64,000 bases of DNA from Caenispirillum bisanense (lineage in GTDB: Bacteria; Pseudomonadota; Alphaproteobacteria; Rhodospirillales; Rhodospirillaceae), in assembly GCF_900230255.1 (NCBI RefSeq), contig NZ_OCNJ01000001.1, positions 744,001 through 808,000 of the forward strand, read 5' to 3'. Positions 7,432-16,314 of this stretch are shown here, piece by piece. Position numbers and translations under genes: made by a program. The notes beneath the pieces are model-generated. The model was not told the origin of the DNA, searched no databases, and saw only the letters and a program-made list of their open reading frames with translations. Each line of letters begins with the position of its first letter. Position 1 is the stretch's first letter.

Positions 7432-10400
7432 TCACCCGTGCTCCGCCGTCCCCATCCCCTCGGGGAAGCGCCCGACGCGGTCGGCGCGGCTGGGCGTGAG
7501 GGAGAGGCCGGCGCCGTCGCGGCCGTCCTGGGTCAGCAGGGCGAGGCGGCCGCTCATGTCGGTCAGGCGGTCGACCACCACGTGCTGCACCAGCCCGTCC
7601 TTCTGGAAGCGGCCCTCGGCATAGAGCAGGCGGGCGCGCAGCACGGCCTGGCGGTGCTTTTCGAAGACGTCGGCGCGCACGATCAGGTTGGCGACGCCGA
7701 ACTCGTCCTCCAGGGTGATGAAGATGACGCCCTTGGCGGTGCCCGGCCGCTGACGGCAGACCGTCAGCCCGCCGACCACCACCTTGCGCCCGTCGGGCAG
7801 CGCCGACAGCCGCCGCGTCGAGATCACGCCGTCGCGGTCCAGGTCGCGCCGCAGCAGGGCGAGCGGGTGCTTGCGCAGGGTGAGGCGCAGGGTCTGGTAG
7901 TCCTCCACCACGTGCTCGCCGATCTGCAGGTCGGGCAGGAAGACCGCCGGTTCCGCCCCGTTCTCGCGTGCCTCGGCGGCGGCGAACAGGGGCAGCGGCG
8001 CAGCCTTCAGGCGCTTGACCGCCCACAGGGCGTCGCGCCGGCTCACCCCCATGCCGGCCAGCGCGTCGGCATTGGCGAGTTTCTCCAGCGTCTCGGCGGA
8101 CAGGCCGGCGCGGCTCCACAGGTCCTCGGCGTCGATGTAGCCCTTCAGCGGGCGAGCGGCGACGATGCGGTCGCATTCCAGGGCGGCGACCGTGCCGGCG
8201 AGTCCCTTGATCTGCCGGAACCCGAGGCGCAGCGCCACGTCGCGCTTGCCGCCGGGGCGCGTGAAGGGCTCCAGCGTGCAGTCCCAGCGGCTGCGGTTGA
8301 CGTCGACGGGGCGCACCTCGACGCCGTGGCGGCGGGCGTCCTGCACGATCTGGTCGGCGGAATAGAACCCCATGGGCTGGCTGTTGAGCAGGGCGCAGGC
8401 GAAGGCGGCCGGGTGGCGGCGCTTCAGCCACGCCGACACGTAGACCAGCAGGGCGAAGCTGGCGGCGTGGCTTTCCGGGAAGCCGTATTCGCCGAAGCCC
8501 TCGATCTGGCGGAAGCAGCCCTCGGCGAAGTCGGGGGCATAGCCGTTGCCGATCATGCCGGCGATGAACTTCTCGCGGAAGGTGTGGATGGTGCCGGAGC
8601 GGCGGAAGGCGGCCATGGCGCGGCGCAGGTTGTCGGCCTCGGCGGGGGTGAAGCCGGCGCCGTCGATGGCGATCTTCATGGCCTGTTCCTGGAACAGCGG
8701 CACGCCGAGGGTCTTCTGCAGCGTCGCGCGCAGCCGGCCGGAGGGGTAGCGCACCGGCTCCAGCCCCTGACGGCGGCGCAGGTAGGGGTGGACCATGTCG
8801 CCCTGGATGGGGCCGGGGCGGACGATGGCGACCTCGATCACCAGGTCGTAGAAGCAGCGCGGCCGCAGGCGCGGCAGCATGGCCATCTGGGCGCGGCTTT
8901 CCACCTGGAAGACGCCCAGGCTGTCGCCCTGGCACAGCATGTCGTAGACCGCCGGATCGTCGGGCGGCACGGTGGCGAGCGTCAGGGCCGGCCCGCCGGT
9001 TTCGGCGATCAGGTCGAAGGCCTTGCGCACGCAGGTGAGCATGCCGAGCGCCAGCACGTCGATCTTCAGCATGCCGAGGGCGTCGAGGTCGTCCTTGTCC
9101 CACTGGATGACGGTGCGGTCGGCCATGGCGGCGTTCTCGATGGGCACCACCTCCGACAGCGGCCCGCGCGTCAGCACGAAGCCGCCGACGTGCTGCGACA
9201 GGTGCCGCGGGAAGCCGCGCAGCTCGTCGGCCAGCGTCAGGGCGAGGCGCAGACGCGGATCGTCGGGGTCGAGGCCGGCCTCGCGCACATGGGCGTCCTC
9301 GATGGGCTTGGACGACGAGCCCCACACGGTGCCGGCCAGCGCCGCCACGGCGTCCTGCGACAGGCCGAGCGCCTTGCCCACCTCGCGGATGGCCGAGCGC
9401 GAGCGGTAGGTGATGACCGTGGCGGCCAGCCCGGCGCGGTGGCGGCCGTACTTATTGTAGATGTGCTGGATCACCTCCTCGCGCCGTTCGTGCTCGAAGT
9501 CGACGTCGATGTCGGGCGGCTCGTTGCGGGCCGCCGAGACGAAGCGCTCGAACAGCAGGTCCACCTTCACCGGGTCGACGGCGGTGATGCCGAGGCAGTA
9601 GCACACCGCCGAATTGGCCGCCGAGCCGCGCCCCTGGCAGAGGATGTCCTGCGAGCGGGCGAACGTCACGATGTCGTGGACGGTGAGGAAATAGGGCGCG
9701 TAGCCGAGCCCGCGGATGACCTCCAGTTCCTTCGCCACCGTCTGGCGCACGGCCTCCGGCGCACCGTCGGGCCAGCGCCAGGCGAGGCCGGCCCAGGTCA
9801 GCTCCTCCAGGCGCTGCTGCGGCGTCATGCCCGGCGGCGTGTCGTCGTCGGGGTATTCGTAGCGCAGCTCGCCCAGGTCGAAGGTGCAGCGCTCGGCGAT
9901 GGCGACGGTGCGGGCCAGGGCCTCGGGGTAGTCGGCGAACAGCTGCGCCATGGTCTCCGGCGCCTTGACGTAGGCTTCGGCGTTGGCAGCCAGCCGCCAG
10001 CCGGCGGTGTCGACGGTGACGTGCTCGCGGATGCAGGTGACCACGTCGAGCAGCGGCCGCCGCGCCGGCGTATGCATGCGGACTGCATTGGTGGCGACCA
10101 GCGGCGTTCCCGCCCGCTCCGCCGCGTCCGCCAGGGCGGCGAGGCGGCGGGCGTCGCGGCCGTCGAGGCGGCAGCGGGCGGCGAGGTGGCAGGCGCCGGG
10201 GTCGAACAGGGCGCGCAGGGCGGTCAGGTCGGCCAGGAAGGCGGCGGCGAGCGGCCGCTCCGGCGGCAGCACGACGGCGAGGAGGCCCGTCGTCTCGCCC
10301 TCCAGGTCGGCGCGCCGCAGCTCGCATTCCCCCTTGGGCGCCCGCCGCCGGCCGAGGGTGAGCAGGCGGCACAGGCGGGCGTAGGCGGCGCGGTCGGTGG

Positions 10401-10719
10401 GGTAGACCAGCACGCTCGGCGCATCCACCAGGTCGAGCCGGCAGCCGGTGACGAAGCGGATGCCGACCCGCTTCGCCGCCTCCCACGCCCGCACCACGCC
10501 GGCCAGGCTGTTGCGGTCGGTGACGGCGATGGCCTTGAGGCCGAGGGCGGCGGCGGCCACCACCAGTTCGTCGGGGTGCGAGGCGCCGTGCAGGAAGGTG
10601 AAGTTGGTGGTCACCTCCAGCTCGGCATAGGGCGGGGCATCGGCGGCGGGGATGTCGCCGGGCGCCTCCCCGGCGGTGCGGAGGGTGCCGTCGCCCCAGG
10701 TGGGCAGGGTGCGGGTCAC
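7432..10719 (-). CDS. dnaE2: Error-prone DNA polymerase III alpha subunit DnaE2
   Basis: 1095 aa, the normal size for DnaE2. A GTG start at 10719 overlaps the imuB stop (GTGA) and gives the expected N-terminus ahead of the PHP domain (AELEVTTNFTFLHGASHPDE). The polymerase catalytic motif PPDIDVDFEHERREEV is present at about residue 400, followed by the C-family palm/fingers and an OB-fold near the C-terminus (KGVIFITLEDEFGVANLIV). An open frame continues upstream of this start, but there it only mirrors imuB in another frame. With ImuA and ImuB it forms the damage-induced mutasome for translesion synthesis. Last gene of the LexA-controlled imuA-imuB-dnaE2 operon. Confidence 0.95.
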   Translation of the reverse strand: MTRTLPTWGDGTLRTAGEAPGDIPAADAPPYAELEVTTNFTFLHGASHPDELVVAAAALGLKAIAVTDRNSLAGVVRAWEAAKRVGIRFVTGCRLDLVDAPSVLVYPTDRAAYARLCRLLTLGRRRAPKGECELRRADLEGETTGLLAVVLPPERPLAAAFLADLTALRALFDPGACHLAARCRLDGRDARRLAALADAAERAGTPLVATNAVRMHTPARRPLLDVVTCIREHVTVDTAGWRLAANAEAYVKAPETMAQLFADYPEALARTVAIAERCTFDLGELRYEYPDDDTPPGMTPQQRLEELTWAGLAWRWPDGAPEAVRQTVAKELEVIRGLGYAPYFLTVHDIVTFARSQDILCQGRGSAANSAVCYCLGITAVDPVKVDLLFERFVSAARNEPPDIDVDFEHERREEVIQHIYNKYGRHRAGLAATVITYRSRSAIREVGKALGLSQDAVAALAGTVWGSSSKPIEDAHVREAGLDPDDPRLRLALTLADELRGFPRHLSQHVGGFVLTRGPLSEVVPIENAAMADRTVIQWDKDDLDALGMLKIDVLALGMLTCVRKAFDLIAETGGPALTLATVPPDDPAVYDMLCQGDSLGVFQVESRAQMAMLPRLRPRCFYDLVIEVAIVRPGPIQGDMVHPYLRRRQGLEPVRYPSGRLRATLQKTLGVPLFQEQAMKIAIDGAGFTPAEADNLRRAMAAFRRSGTIHTFREKFIAGMIGNGYAPDFAEGCFRQIEGFGEYGFPESHAASFALLVYVSAWLKRRHPAAFACALLNSQPMGFYSADQIVQDARRHGVEVRPVDVNRSRWDCTLEPFTRPGGKRDVALRLGFRQIKGLAGTVAALECDRIVAARPLKGYIDAEDLWSRAGLSAETLEKLANADALAGMGVSRRDALWAVKRLKAAPLPLFAAAEARENGAEPAVFLPDLQIGEHVVEDYQTLRLTLRKHPLALLRRDLDRDGVISTRRLSALPDGRKVVVGGLTVCRQRPGTAKGVIFITLEDEFGVANLIVRADVFEKHRQAVLRARLLYAEGRFQKDGLVQHVVVDRLTDMSGRLALLTQDGRDGAGLSLTPSRADRVGRFPEGMGTAEHG

Positions 10720-12287
10720 GGGAACACCCCCTGCACGAACCACCGCGCCGCCCGGCCGCGGAACAGCCACAGGCGGTGGCCGCCGGTGTCCTCGACGCGC
10801 CAGTAGTCGCGGGCGGCGCGCGGGTGGGGCAGGGGGCCGTGCCACCATTCGGGGGCGACGCGCTCCGGCCCCTCGCTGCGGGCGACGGTCCAGGTGCGGC
10901 GGCGCCAGCGGAAGGCGGCCGGCGGCGTGCCCTCGGCCAGCGGTTCCACCGGCTCGGCGGCGATCAGGCGCACCGGCCGCGGCGCGGCGGCGGCCCAGGT
11001 GTCGGGCGCGGTGCCGCCGGGGGTGCGCTCGGCGACGGTGACGCTGGCCTCGGGGATGTGGCTTTCGCGCGGCACCGGGCGCAGCACGCCGTCCTCGCCG
11101 AGGCGCGTGCGCAGTCGGTCGAGCAGGAGCGCGGTGCGGGCGGCCCGCTCGGCGGCGTCGGGGGCCTCGCCGGCGCCGCGGGTGAAGCCGGTCTGGGTGG
11201 CCTCCAGCGGATCGACGGCGGGCAGGCTGAGCACCATGGCCTCGATGCCGAAGCCGGCGTCGAGGCCGTCCAGCGTCTCCTTGAACAGGCGGGCGAGGGC
11301 GTCGGGGTCGCGCACCGGGCGGCTGGTGCCGACCATGCGGCGGATCACCTCGCCGTCGACGCGGAACATCTCCAGCAGCAGGCGGCGGGCGCCCTTGCGC
11401 TCGCGCTCCAGGCGCGGGTGCAGGGCGCGGCACAGGGCGGCGATGGCGGTCTGCACGTCCTCGGTGCGGCCGATGGGCTCGGCGAAGGCGAGGCGCTCGC
11501 GCCACGGCGTGACGGGGGCGCGCGGCGTGAAGGGCTCCGGCGCCCGCCCGATCGCCTGGTCGAGCCGGCGCGCCGCCTCGGCCCCGAGACGCGCGGCGAG
11601 CGGTGCCCGCGGCAGGGCGGCGAGGTCGGCGATGCGGCGGATGCCGAGGCGCTTCAGCGTCTCCACCACCGCCGCCGGCAGGCGCAGCGCCTCCACCGGC
11701 AGCCCCATGAGCAGCTGGCGCTGCGCCCCTTCCGGCAGCAGGGCGAGGCCCGCCCCGTCACCGTCGTCGTCACCGCCGCCCGCTTCCTCGCCGGCGAGGA
11801 AGCGGGCGGCGGCCCAGGCGGCGCCCTGGGTGTCGGCGAGCCCGAGGCGCACGGCGAAGCCGAAGCCGGTCAGGCGGTCGCGCAGGTCGCGGGCGAGCGC
11901 CGCCTCGCCGCCGAACAGGTGGGCGCAGCCGGTGACGTCGAGCCACAGCCCGGCGCCGCCGCCGGGGGCGATGCCCTCCACCGCCGTCCACGGGGTGTAG
12001 CGGGTGGCCCATTGGGCGAGCGTCTCCAGGGCCGCGGCGTCGTCCTCGGGGTCGGCTTCCGTCACCTTGAGGGCGGGGAAGACGGCGCGGGCGTCGGCCA
12101 GCGGCATGGCGGGGAAGACGCCGACCGCCTCCGCCGCGCCGTTGACGGCGTGCAGGCGCAGGGTGCCCGCCGCCTCCGCCACCAGGGCGAAGGGCTGCTC
12201 ACGCCAGCCGGCGCACGGCCGGCCGGGGCGGGTCGGCCGGTCCGTCGCGAAGCGCGGCAGCCACAGAGAGATCACCCGTCTCGTCAT
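10716..12287 (-). CDS. imuB: Y-family polymerase-like mutasome protein ImuB
   Basis: 523 aa. The N-terminus MTRRVISLWLPRFATDRPTR is typical of ImuB, a catalytically inactive Y-family homologue that bridges DnaE2, ImuA and the beta clamp. The Y-family palm/fingers region (LDVTGCAHLFGGE, then the helix-hairpin-helix 'LGIRRIADLAALPR') and the ImuB-specific C-terminal region are visible. Its first 89 bases overlap the end of imuA, an unusually long overlap, and its stop overlaps the dnaE2 start. The protein works only in the context of the mutasome after DNA damage. Confidence 0.93.
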   Translation of the reverse strand: MTRRVISLWLPRFATDRPTRPGRPCAGWREQPFALVAEAAGTLRLHAVNGAAEAVGVFPAMPLADARAVFPALKVTEADPEDDAAALETLAQWATRYTPWTAVEGIAPGGGAGLWLDVTGCAHLFGGEAALARDLRDRLTGFGFAVRLGLADTQGAAWAAARFLAGEEAGGGDDDGDGAGLALLPEGAQRQLLMGLPVEALRLPAAVVETLKRLGIRRIADLAALPRAPLAARLGAEAARRLDQAIGRAPEPFTPRAPVTPWRERLAFAEPIGRTEDVQTAIAALCRALHPRLERERKGARRLLLEMFRVDGEVIRRMVGTSRPVRDPDALARLFKETLDGLDAGFGIEAMVLSLPAVDPLEATQTGFTRGAGEAPDAAERAARTALLLDRLRTRLGEDGVLRPVPRESHIPEASVTVAERTPGGTAPDTWAAAAPRPVRLIAAEPVEPLAEGTPPAAFRWRRRTWTVARSEGPERVAPEWWHGPLPHPRAARDYWRVEDTGGHRLWLFRGRAARWFVQGVFP

Positions 12288-12984
12288 CCCAATCCACCTT
12301 CCAGCGCCCCGGCAGGCCGCCGCGGCAACGGTCGAGCGTCACGTCCCAGGCCGCCGGGCCGAGCCCCGGCCACGGCACCGGGGCGGAGGGCGCGGGCACC
12401 ACCCGCCAGCGGGTGGTCGCGGCCACCGATCCGGTGGGGCCGCCGCGGCCCGCCCGCCCGCCGGCGGCGAGCAGGAAGCCGGTCACCCCGCCGGCCTCGG
12501 CCGCCAGTTGCAGGCGGCGGCCGGCGGTGAGGTCGGCGTCGCGGGCCTGGCCGACCACGGCGGCGAGCGCCGGGGCGCGCAATCCTTCCTCCATGCACCA
12601 CAGCACCTCGGCATCGTCGGCGGCGCGGGCGATCATCACCTGCGCCGGCGGCAGCCCGAGGCGGGCGAGGCCGGGCGGATGCAGGGCGTCGTCCACCGAG
12701 CCGCGGCGCACGCACCACAGCACGGTGCCGCCGCGCCGCGCCGCCAGCCGCGCCGCCAGCACGGCGGTGAAGCCGAGCGCGGCGGCGGGCCCGGCGGCGG
12801 CCTCCGCCGCATCGCCGGGCTCGCCCACCACCTGGTGCAGGCAGCCGAGCGGCAGCCCGCCCCACGGCAGGGCGGCGTCGACCTCCGGCAGGCCGAGCGG
12901 CAGCACCGCCCCGACCTCCCGCGCCGTCCCCTCGATGGCCCGCACCCGCCGGCGCAGCAGCTCCAGACGATGTTCCGCGGTCAT
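12199..12984 (-). CDS. imuA: RecA-like mutasome protein ImuA
   Basis: 261 aa, a RecA/SulA-like protein. 'GLPEVDAALPWGGLPLGCLHQVVGEPGDAA' occupies the start of the ATPase-like core, but the Walker A is not canonical, as is usual for ImuA. It is the first gene of imuA-imuB-dnaE2. Start ATG at 12984 lies 16 bp from a LexA box. ImuA is needed for damage-induced mutagenesis in alphaproteobacteria and binds ImuB. The C-terminal 29 codons overlap imuB in a different frame. Confidence 0.9.
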   Translation of the reverse strand: MTAEHRLELLRRRVRAIEGTAREVGAVLPLGLPEVDAALPWGGLPLGCLHQVVGEPGDAAEAAAGPAAALGFTAVLAARLAARRGGTVLWCVRRGSVDDALHPPGLARLGLPPAQVMIARAADDAEVLWCMEEGLRAPALAAVVGQARDADLTAGRRLQLAAEAGGVTGFLLAAGGRAGRGGPTGSVAATTRWRVVPAPSAPVPWPGLGPAAWDVTLDRCRGGLPGRWKVDWDDETGDLSVAAALRDGPADPPRPAVRRLA

Positions 12985-12999
12985 GGCCCGATCCCGTGT

Positions 13000-13014
13000 G
13001 TTCTTCTTATGTTC
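13000..13014 (-). promoter_or_regulatory. LexA box of the imuA operon
   Basis: On the + strand the site reads GTTC-TTCTTAT-GTTC, an exact GTTC-N7-GTTC direct repeat, which is the LexA operator of alphaproteobacteria. It lies 16 bp upstream of imuA, and one half site sits within the predicted -10 element, so LexA binding would block RNA polymerase directly. Confidence 0.92.
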
Positions 13015-13039
13015 TATGGGGTGGGGCGGCGAGAGTCAA
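13011..13039 (-). promoter_or_regulatory. Sigma-70-type promoter of imuA-imuB-dnaE2
   Basis: Reading the minus strand, -35 TTGACT (13034-13039) is separated by 17 bp from -10 TAGAAC (13011-13016). The last four bases of the -10 are a LexA half site. The predicted transcript would start near 13004 and have a leader of about 20 nt before imuA. Confidence 0.75.
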
Positions 13040-13229
13040 GCTGTGGAGAGAGTCCCATCGGAGTCGACGGAGGGTTCCGGGAAAAGCGGTTAACTCATTG
13101 AAAACACTGAATATAGCCTTTTCTCACCTGAAGGCCGGCTCGCCGCGCCCGGCCCATGGGCGGCGGGGCTTCGCGAACGTCCGCCCCGCCGCCGGCCGCC
13201 GCCTTCGCCGCCGCTCGGCCTGCTTTGCG
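13040..13229. other. Intergenic stretch between the imuA and lipid A promoters
   Basis: The gene-free stretch 12985-13290 is 306 bp. Apart from the LexA-controlled promoter at its left end and a promoter at 13230-13257, this middle part holds an AT-richer patch (about 13080-13120) followed by very GC-rich sequence. I see no convincing gene, RNA or repeat in it. Confidence 0.5.
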
Positions 13230-13257
13230 TTGACCCCGGTGCCAAGCGTGGTAAGTT
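13230..13257 (+). promoter_or_regulatory. Candidate promoter of the lipid A/Kdo operon
   Basis: TTGACC (13230-13235), 16-bp spacer, TAAGTT (13252-13257). The spacing is acceptable for the housekeeping sigma factor and the element is 34 bp ahead of the proposed TTG start of the first gene in the operon. Confidence 0.5.
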
Positions 13258-13290
13258 GCGCCTTCGTCCGCACCGCATAGCCGTCCGGTC

Positions 13291-14058
13291 TTGAGCAGTC
13301 ACCGTACCACCGTCCCCGAAGAGGATTCGCAGCAACGGCGTCGCCGCAGCCGCTTGTCGGGGAAGATCAAGCAGGTCCTGAAGACTGATCGCGTGCGGAA
13401 CGCGATGTGCTGGCTCGCGGCCCGCTACATCGCCTTCGTCTACGCCACCAGCCGCTGGACCGAGGTCGGCCGCGAGCATCCGGAGGCCATCTGGAGCGCC
13501 GGCAAGCCCTTCATCCTGTCGTTCTGGCACGGGCGCCTGCTCATGATGTCGCAGGCCTGGCCGCGGCCGAAGCCCATCCACATGCTCATCTCGCAGCACC
13601 GCGACGGACAGCTGATCGCCCGCACGGTGGCGCACTTCGGCATCAAGTCCGCCGCCGGCTCGTCCAGCCGCGGCGGGGCGGGGGGACTGCGCATCATGCT
13701 GAAGGCGTTGAAGGACGGCGAGTGCGTCGGCATCACCCCCGACGGCCCGCGCGGCCCGCGCCAGCGGGCGGCCGACGGCGTCATCCACATCGCCCGCATG
13801 TCCGGCGTGCCGGTGGTGCCGCTGGCCTACGCCACGCGCAGCCGCCGCCTGCTGGACAGCTGGGACCGCTTCCTGGTGCCGCGCCCGTTCACCCGCGGCG
13901 CCTTCGTCTGGGGCGAGCCGCTCGTGGTGCCGCGCGACGCCGATCCGGCGGAAATCGAACGCCTGCGGGCCCTGCTGGAAGACCGCATGAACGCCATCAC
14001 GGCCCAGGCCGACGGCCTGGTCGGCCGCCCGACGACGGAGCCGGCGGCGCCATGCTGA
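13291..14058 (+). CDS. Lysophospholipid acyltransferase family protein (DUF374)
   Basis: Up to 255 aa. The domain is visible from 'RYIAFVYATSRW' through 'SFWHGRLLMMS' (the acyltransferase HX4D-like block in its DUF374 form) to 'GVGITPDGPRGPRQ'-type sequence (CVGITPDGPRGPRQRAADGV). DUF374 proteins are related to LpxL-type acyltransferases and usually sit directly before waaA, as here; the acyl acceptor is unproven. The start is uncertain: the TTG at 13291 gives a basic, Arg-rich leader, but an in-frame TTG at about 13354 would also leave the domain intact. The stop overlaps the waaA start. Confidence 0.82.
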   Translation: MSSHRTTVPEEDSQQRRRRSRLSGKIKQVLKTDRVRNAMCWLAARYIAFVYATSRWTEVGREHPEAIWSAGKPFILSFWHGRLLMMSQAWPRPKPIHMLISQHRDGQLIARTVAHFGIKSAAGSSSRGGAGGLRIMLKALKDGECVGITPDGPRGPRQRAADGVIHIARMSGVPVVPLAYATRSRRLLDSWDRFLVPRPFTRGAFVWGEPLVVPRDADPAEIERLRALLEDRMNAITAQADGLVGRPTTEPAAPC

Positions 14059-15341
14059 TCTCGCTCTATCGCGGCGTCACCACCCTCGGCGGTCCGCTCA
14101 TCGACCTCTACCTCGGCCGCCGCAAGGCGCGCGGCAAGGAAGACCCGCTGCGCTTCCCCGAACGCCGCGGCCATGCCTCGGTGCCGCGCCCGCACGGGCC
14201 GCTGGTGTGGATCCACGCCGCCAGCGTCGGCGAGAGCCTGTCCATGCTGCCGCTGTTGCGCCACCTGCGCGAGACGCGGCCGGGCCTGCGCCTGCTGCTC
14301 ACCACCGGCACCGTCACCTCGGCCCGCATGATGGCCGACCGCCTGCCGGAGGGCTGCACCCACCAGTACGTGCCGGTGGACCGCATCCGCTTCGTGCGCC
14401 GCTTCCTCGACCACTGGCGGCCCGACATGGTGCTGTGGGCGGAAAGCGAGTTCTGGCCCAACATGCTGACCGAGGTGCGCCGCCGCCGGGTGCCGCTGGT
14501 GCTGCTCAACGGCCGCGTCTCCGACCGCTCCTACCGCTCGTGGCAGCGCTTCCGCGGCGTCATCGGGCCGCTGCTGGCGGGGTTCACCCTGTGCCTCGGC
14601 CAGACGCAGGACGACGCCGAGCGCCTCGCCACCCTGGGCGCCCCGGCCTGCGAGTGCCTCGGCAACCTGAAGTTCGCCGCCCCGCCGCTGCCTGCCGACG
14701 AGGACGCGCTCGGCCGCCTGCGCCGGGTGCTCGGCGACCGGCCGGTGTGGCTCGCCGCCAGCACCCACGCCGGCGAGGAGGAAATGGCCGCTCGCCTGCA
14801 CCACACCCTGGCGCAGAAGCATCCCGGCCTGCTCACCATCGTGGTGCCGCGCCACGCCCACCGGGGCGACGAGCTGCGCCCCGAGCTGGAGGCGGAAGAC
14901 CTGGTGGTCGCTCAGCGCTCGCGCGGCGAGATGCCGGAGGCCAAGGTGGACCTCTTCCTCGGCGACACCATGGGCGAGATGGGCCTGTTCTTCCGCCTCG
15001 CGCCCGTGGTCTTCGTCGGCAAGTCGCTCATCGGCCACGGCGGCCAGAACCCGCTGGAGGCGGCGCGCCTCGGCTGTGCCGTGGTGATGGGGCCGCACAT
15101 GGACAATTTCGCCGAAATGACCCGCCGCATGGTCACCGGCGGCGCCGCTCTGCAGGTGGGCAGCGAGGGCGAGCTGGCGCTCACCGTCGACCGCCTGCTG
15201 CGCGACGAGGCCGAGCGCCGCCACCTGGGCGACCGCGGCCACGACTTCGCCACCCAGGAAATGGTGGTGCTGGAGCGCGTGGTGGACCGCCTCGCGCCGC
15301 TGCTCGACGCCGCCGAACGGCAGGCCCATGCGCGCGCCTGA
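14052..15341 (+). CDS. waaA: 3-deoxy-D-manno-octulosonic acid (Kdo) transferase
   Basis: 429 aa GT30 family enzyme that adds Kdo from CMP-Kdo to lipid IVA at the inner membrane. The ATG at 14052 overlaps the preceding stop by 7 bp. The catalytic Glu region 'WIHAASVGESLSMLPLLRHL' lies near residue 60, and 'WAESEFWPNML' and 'SLIGHGGQNPLEAARLG' are conserved WaaA blocks. A membrane-associated N-terminal segment (LYRGVTTLGGPLIDLYL) precedes the catalytic part. It overlaps lpxK by 14 bp in a compact lipid A operon. An open frame extends upstream of this start but is only a shadow of the acyltransferase gene. Confidence 0.95.
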   Translation: MLISLYRGVTTLGGPLIDLYLGRRKARGKEDPLRFPERRGHASVPRPHGPLVWIHAASVGESLSMLPLLRHLRETRPGLRLLLTTGTVTSARMMADRLPEGCTHQYVPVDRIRFVRRFLDHWRPDMVLWAESEFWPNMLTEVRRRRVPLVLLNGRVSDRSYRSWQRFRGVIGPLLAGFTLCLGQTQDDAERLATLGAPACECLGNLKFAAPPLPADEDALGRLRRVLGDRPVWLAASTHAGEEEMAARLHHTLAQKHPGLLTIVVPRHAHRGDELRPELEAEDLVVAQRSRGEMPEAKVDLFLGDTMGEMGLFFRLAPVVFVGKSLIGHGGQNPLEAARLGCAVVMGPHMDNFAEMTRRMVTGGAALQVGSEGELALTVDRLLRDEAERRHLGDRGHDFATQEMVVLERVVDRLAPLLDAAERQAHARA

Positions 15342-16314
15342 CTTCTGGCGCACCGAAAACGGCCTGGTGCGGCTGCTGGAGCCGGCCGGGCTGCTCTACG
15401 CCGCCGCCGGCCGCTGGCGGCGGGCACGCACGACCCCGTATACGGCCTCGGTGCCGGTGGTCTGCGTCGGCAACATCGTCGCCGGCGGGGCGGGCAAGAC
15501 GCCGGTCTGCCTGGCGCTCGCCGACCTCATCGACGGCGCCCACTTCCTGACGCGCGGCTACGGCGGGTCGGAAGCCGGGCCGCTGCGCGTCGACCCCGAC
15601 CGTCACACCGCCGACGAGGTGGGCGACGAGGCCCTGCTGCTGGCCGCCCGCGCCCCCACCTGGGTCGCCCGCCGCCGCCCCGAGGGCGCCCGCGCCGCCG
15701 AGGCCGCCGGAGCCGCCGCGCTCGTCATGGACGACGGCCACCAGAACCCGACGCTCGCCAAGACCCTGTCGCTGGTGGTGGTCGACGGCGGGTACGGCTT
15801 CGGCAACCGCCGCGTTCTGCCCGCCGGCCCCTTGCGCGAACCGCTGGCCGAGGGGCTCGCGCGGGCCGATGCGGTGGTGCTCATGGGCGACGATACCGCC
15901 GGCGTGGCGCGCCGTCTGCCGGCGGACCTGCCGGTGCTGCGGGCGCGCCTGGTGCCGGGGCCGGAGGCGGCGGCGCTGGCCGGGCGGCGGGTGGTCGCCT
16001 TCGCCGGCATCGGCCAGCCGCGCAAGTTCTTCGCCACCCTGCGCGGCTGCGGCGCGAGCCTCGTCGCCGTGCATCCCTTCGCCGACCATCACCCCTACAG
16101 GCATGACGACGTGCAGCCCATCCTCGACGAAGCCTTCGCGCTGGGCGCCGTGCCCGTCACCACCGCCAAGGACGCCGTGCGCCTGCCGCCCGACCAGCGC
16201 CAGCAGGTGGACGTGGTGACGGTGACCGTCGCCTGGGACGATCCGGCCGCCCTGCGCGCCCTGCTCGCCGCCAAGGGCTTGCCGCTGCGATCCGCCGAGG
16301 CCGCCCATGGCTAA
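15328..16314 (+). CDS. lpxK: Tetraacyldisaccharide 4'-kinase
   Basis: 328 aa. Phosphorylates the lipid A precursor at the 4' position. The P-loop 'NIVAGGAGKTPVCLAL' (Walker A within 51-59) and 'FLTRGYGGSEAGPLRVD' and 'VMDDGHQNPTL' are LpxK signatures; the DDGxQ motif holds catalytic residues. It overlaps waaA upstream by 14 bp and the acyltransferase downstream by 8 bp, consistent with tightly coupled expression of lipid A assembly. Confidence 0.95.
   Translation: MRAPDFWRTENGLVRLLEPAGLLYAAAGRWRRARTTPYTASVPVVCVGNIVAGGAGKTPVCLALADLIDGAHFLTRGYGGSEAGPLRVDPDRHTADEVGDEALLLAARAPTWVARRRPEGARAAEAAGAAALVMDDGHQNPTLAKTLSLVVVDGGYGFGNRRVLPAGPLREPLAEGLARADAVVLMGDDTAGVARRLPADLPVLRARLVPGPEAAALAGRRVVAFAGIGQPRKFFATLRGCGASLVAVHPFADHHPYRHDDVQPILDEAFALGAVPVTTAKDAVRLPPDQRQQVDVVTVTVAWDDPAALRALLAAKGLPLRSAEAAHG

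Noticed and set aside
7438-10806. Very long open frame on the + strand opposite dnaE2
   Set aside because: It mirrors dnaE2 codon by codon; in GC-rich DNA the antisense frame is open because stop codons are rare. The product is repetitive in Gly/Ala/His/Arg and matches no family.
13407-15341. Apparent 644-residue fusion of acyltransferase and WaaA
   Set aside because: The part before 14052 is the acyltransferase gene read in another frame; the real waaA begins at the ATG overlapping the previous stop.
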